Notes under the pieces: generated by a model
Told to the model about the DNA's origin: nothing
The model's database searches: none
Seen by the model: the letters and a program-made list of their open reading frames with translations, nothing else
DNA from: Bacillota bacterium
GTDB lineage: Bacteria; Bacillota; Clostridia; Peptostreptococcales; Anaerovoracaceae
DNA length: 6,607 bases
Direction of reading: 5' to 3'
Assembly: GCA_016284575.1 (NCBI GenBank)
Contig: JAEEPD010000011.1
Coordinates: 1 to 6,607, forward strand
Position numbers and translations under genes: made by a program
Part shown: positions 5,272-6,607 of the stretch, in pieces
How positions within the stretch are numbered: the stretch's first letter is position 1
Layout: each line of letters starts with the position of its first letter

Positions 5272-5401
5272 AATCTATATCATCCTTAACAGTTAGTCAC
5301 AAGTATAGATACTCTCATTGTTATTTCTGCTAAACACTTTAAAGCTTATTGTCCAAAAGGCTTATTCTACCGGAAGTAGAATTTTCTCAATTTTCTCTTT
5401 A

Positions 5402-5430
5402 TTTACGAATCGCTTTTCCTGCCGTATCAT
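5402..5430 (+). promoter_or_regulatory. Candidate promoter for the XRE regulator gene
   Basis: TTTACG (5402-5407) and TATCAT (5425-5430) are 17 bp apart and match the vegetative consensus at 4/6 and 5/6 positions. The predicted start is near 5437, where a short inverted repeat GCGG-A-CCGC (5437-5445) lies, a possible autoregulatory site. The leader would be about 47 nt. Confidence 0.45.
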
Positions 5431-5471
5431 GTAATCGCGGACCGCAGGAATAGCATAAATAAATAATAACT

Positions 5472-5477
5472 AAGGAG
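5472..5477 (+). promoter_or_regulatory. Ribosome binding site of the XRE regulator gene
   Basis: AAGGAG lies 6 nt before the ATG at 5484-5486. This is near-optimal spacing and fixes the start. Confidence 0.85.
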
Positions 5478-5483
5478 AACAAT

Positions 5484-6026
5484 ATGGATACTTTGAAAAT
5501 CGGACAATATATACAGCGTTTACGGAAAGCCGCAGGCATGACGCAGAAGGAGCTGGCAGAGAAGCTGAATGTTTCTTTTCAGGCCGTCTCGAAATGGGAG
5601 AACGGGGATACGCTTCCCGACACCGGCATCCTTCTCGATCTGTGCGATGCGCTGAATACAACGGCGGATAAGCTGCTCAACGGAGGGAGTCTTGCAGCGG
5701 TAGAGCGCAGGCTTATGAGGCTCGAGGACGTCAAGACCGGCTTTCAGTATATTGAAAGCATAGGAAAGCTTTTCGGCGAAGACTGTACCTTTTTCGTTGG
5801 CATGATCGAAGGTATCAACGAAAAAATGAATATCGACCTTCTGACCTATCTTAAGGATCCCATGACCAGAGAGGTGATGTACGCGGAGGTGCTGATCCAG
5901 GGGATACTCTCCGGGCGCACCGTGGATATGGAAGAGATAGAGGCGAGCTTCCAGAACGAAAAGATGGTGAATGTGATCCGGCGCTATATTGCCAAAGCAA
6001 ACGGAAATCCCGAGACGAAAGCATAA
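5484..6026 (+). CDS. XRE-family helix-turn-helix transcriptional regulator
   Basis: This is a 180-residue probable DNA-binding regulator. The N-terminal Cro/C1-type HTH covers about residues 5-66. MTQKELAEKLNVSFQAVSKW (19-38) contains both helices of the motif, the second (about 31-40) being the recognition helix. WENGDTLPDTGILLDLCDAL follows, as is standard in Firmicutes XRE proteins. The C-terminal part (about 70-180) is predicted helical and charged, with no membrane segment or recognised enzymatic motif; it may serve for dimerisation or sensing. Its target and signal are unknown. It has its own ribosome binding site, stands alone on the plus strand, and converges on the nitrilase-family gene with a 13-nt gap. 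It is not obviously linked to the division genes and could be a late arrival, given the repeats and orphan terminators just upstream. Confidence 0.9.
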   Translation: MDTLKIGQYIQRLRKAAGMTQKELAEKLNVSFQAVSKWENGDTLPDTGILLDLCDALNTTADKLLNGGSLAAVERRLMRLEDVKTGFQYIESIGKLFGEDCTFFVGMIEGINEKMNIDLLTYLKDPMTREVMYAEVLIQGILSGRTVDMEEIEASFQNEKMVNVIRRYIAKANGNPETKA

Positions 6027-6039
6027 ACTCTTTATAATA

Positions 6040-6607
6040 TCACTCCTCGTTTTGGTCCGCAAGGGCCAAAACATCTGATATTTCACCATACAGCTCAGGA
6101 CGGCGATTCCTGGTCCCCCATACTTCACGGCGGCGGTAATCTCTGAGCATGTCCACATCCAGCTCTGCAATGTACAGGCCTTCTTCCTCACCTGCCTCAA
6201 ACACGCAGCTGTCCCTCGAGCCGGGAAGCTCCGGAAGATACACAACACCATCGAACAGTGTAGAGTGGCCGTTGCAGTCCGGATGAGGAGCCGGGTAATT
6301 GCAGGTAGCTATTGCAAGCATGTTCTCATATGCCCTGCCCCGAAGCTGTGCGAGACGGTTGATCTCCATCGGACAGGCATTTGGAACCAAAAGCAGCTCG
6401 GCTCCTTTAAGCATAAGGATCCGGGCGCTTTCCGGAAACTCGCGGTCATAGCATATCATTGAACCGACCTTTATGATCCCGTCCTTTGTATCCAGGTCCG
6501 AGACATAAAATGCGTCACCCGCGTCCAGGACTCCTTCGTCATCGGCTTCCCCAAAATCGCAGATATGGACTTTGGAATACCGATATTGCAGTTTTCCATG
6601 CCGATCG
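6040..6607 (-). CDS. Carbon-nitrogen hydrolase (nitrilase superfamily), 5' end beyond the window
   Basis: This is a cytoplasmic thiol amidohydrolase that would hydrolyse a C-N bond in an amide or carbamoyl substrate. The frame is open from the window edge to the TGA at 6040-6042, giving 188 visible residues. Of the Glu-Lys-Cys catalytic triad, the Lys is in YSKVHIC (codon 6571-6573) and the Cys is in GSMICYDREFPE (codon 6451-6453). The Glu would lie before the window edge. ELLLVPNACPMEINRL, GRAYENMLAIATCNY, GHSTLFDG and AGEEEGLYIAELD are typical of the family. The ending YRRREVWGTRNRRPELYGEI is typical of a widespread Firmicutes subgroup. The ATG at 6457-6459 is internal, since starting there would remove the catalytic Lys. 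The substrate cannot be decided; aliphatic amidase and N-carbamoylputrescine amidase-like roles are both possible. It converges with the XRE gene. Confidence 0.9.
   Translation of the reverse strand, partial: DRHGKLQYRYSKVHICDFGEADDEGVLDAGDAFYVSDLDTKDGIIKVGSMICYDREFPESARILMLKGAELLLVPNACPMEINRLAQLRGRAYENMLAIATCNYPAPHPDCNGHSTLFDGVVYLPELPGSRDSCVFEAGEEEGLYIAELDVDMLRDYRRREVWGTRNRRPELYGEISDVLALADQNEE
6049..6072 (+). other. Hairpin just past the XRE gene, inside the nitrilase coding end
   Basis: GTTTTGGTCC and GGGCCAAAAC pair over ten positions (one G-U in plus-strand RNA) around a GCAA tetraloop. It begins 23 nt after the XRE stop codon. No U-tract follows, so it is a weak terminator candidate. 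It may instead stabilise the 3' end of the XRE transcript, or reflect chance within coding DNA. Confidence 0.35.

Larger units (their letters stand above)
5113..5401. other. AT-rich gene-free stretch
   Basis: I see no credible coding sequence on either strand between the terminator near mraZ and the promoter of the plus-strand regulator gene. Besides the direct repeats and second terminator, it holds short inverted repeats: AGTAT/ATACT at 5302-5313, and ATTCTAC/GTAGAAT at 5364-5382. The second lies about 20 bp before the predicted -35 box of the regulator gene and might be an operator. Confidence 0.5.

Noticed and set aside
5302..5313. AGTAT-AG-ATACT palindrome as a regulatory site
   Set aside because: It is short, AT-rich and 100 bp from the nearest promoter candidate; such palindromes are expected by chance in this AT-rich stretch.
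5520..6251. A 243-codon open frame on the minus strand across the XRE gene
   Set aside because: It is antisense to the HTH regulator, which has a clear domain and an excellent ribosome binding site, and it overlaps the nitrilase gene in another frame.

Overview
The window suggests a Gram-positive, Clostridia-like bacterium, possibly Lachnospiraceae. This is inferred from the division and cell-wall (dcw) gene order, a class B penicillin-binding protein with a C-terminal PASTA domain, an MraZ-led operon with a sigma-A type promoter, and strong GGAGG-type ribosome binding sites. Coding DNA looks moderately GC-rich, while the main intergenic gap is clearly AT-rich. No taxonomic search could be run.

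Layout. On the minus strand, reading from about 5035 down to 1, lies the start of a dcw operon: promoter and probable MraZ operator (4964-5035), mraZ (4509-4949), rsmH (3507-4505), an ftsL-like gene (3147-3470), a PASTA-containing transpeptidase of the FtsI/SpoVD type (1065-3104), and murF (44-1000, interrupted). These genes act together in division: MraZ controls the cluster, RsmH methylates 16S rRNA, FtsL and the transpeptidase belong to the septal peptidoglycan machine, and MurF makes the last cytoplasmic UDP-MurNAc-pentapeptide. murE, which often lies between the transpeptidase and murF, is absent here. From 4950 to 5483 there is no gene. This gap holds the mraZ leader and promoter, two minus-strand terminators, a pair of 21-bp direct repeats that may be an insertion-sequence remnant, and the promoter region of the next gene. 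On the plus strand, 5484-6026 encodes an XRE-type regulator. It converges on a nitrilase-superfamily amidohydrolase (6040 to beyond 6607, minus strand) that runs off the window.

Main oddities. First, murF is stopped by an in-frame TAG at 44-46, well short of the family length, yet the same frame stays open to the window edge and still looks like MurF. Second, a GC-rich hairpin followed by seven U residues sits exactly between ftsL and the transpeptidase gene. It has the form of an intrinsic terminator or attenuator, and the transpeptidase start lacks a Shine-Dalgarno sequence. Third, the ftsL TAG is the only in-frame stop between ftsL and the transpeptidase gene. Fourth, each of the three longer intercistronic gaps contains a GC-rich hairpin.

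I found no defence system, CRISPR array, toxin-antitoxin pair, RNA gene or intact mobile element. The window is mostly conserved core biology, with a few regulatory and coding anomalies worth checking.
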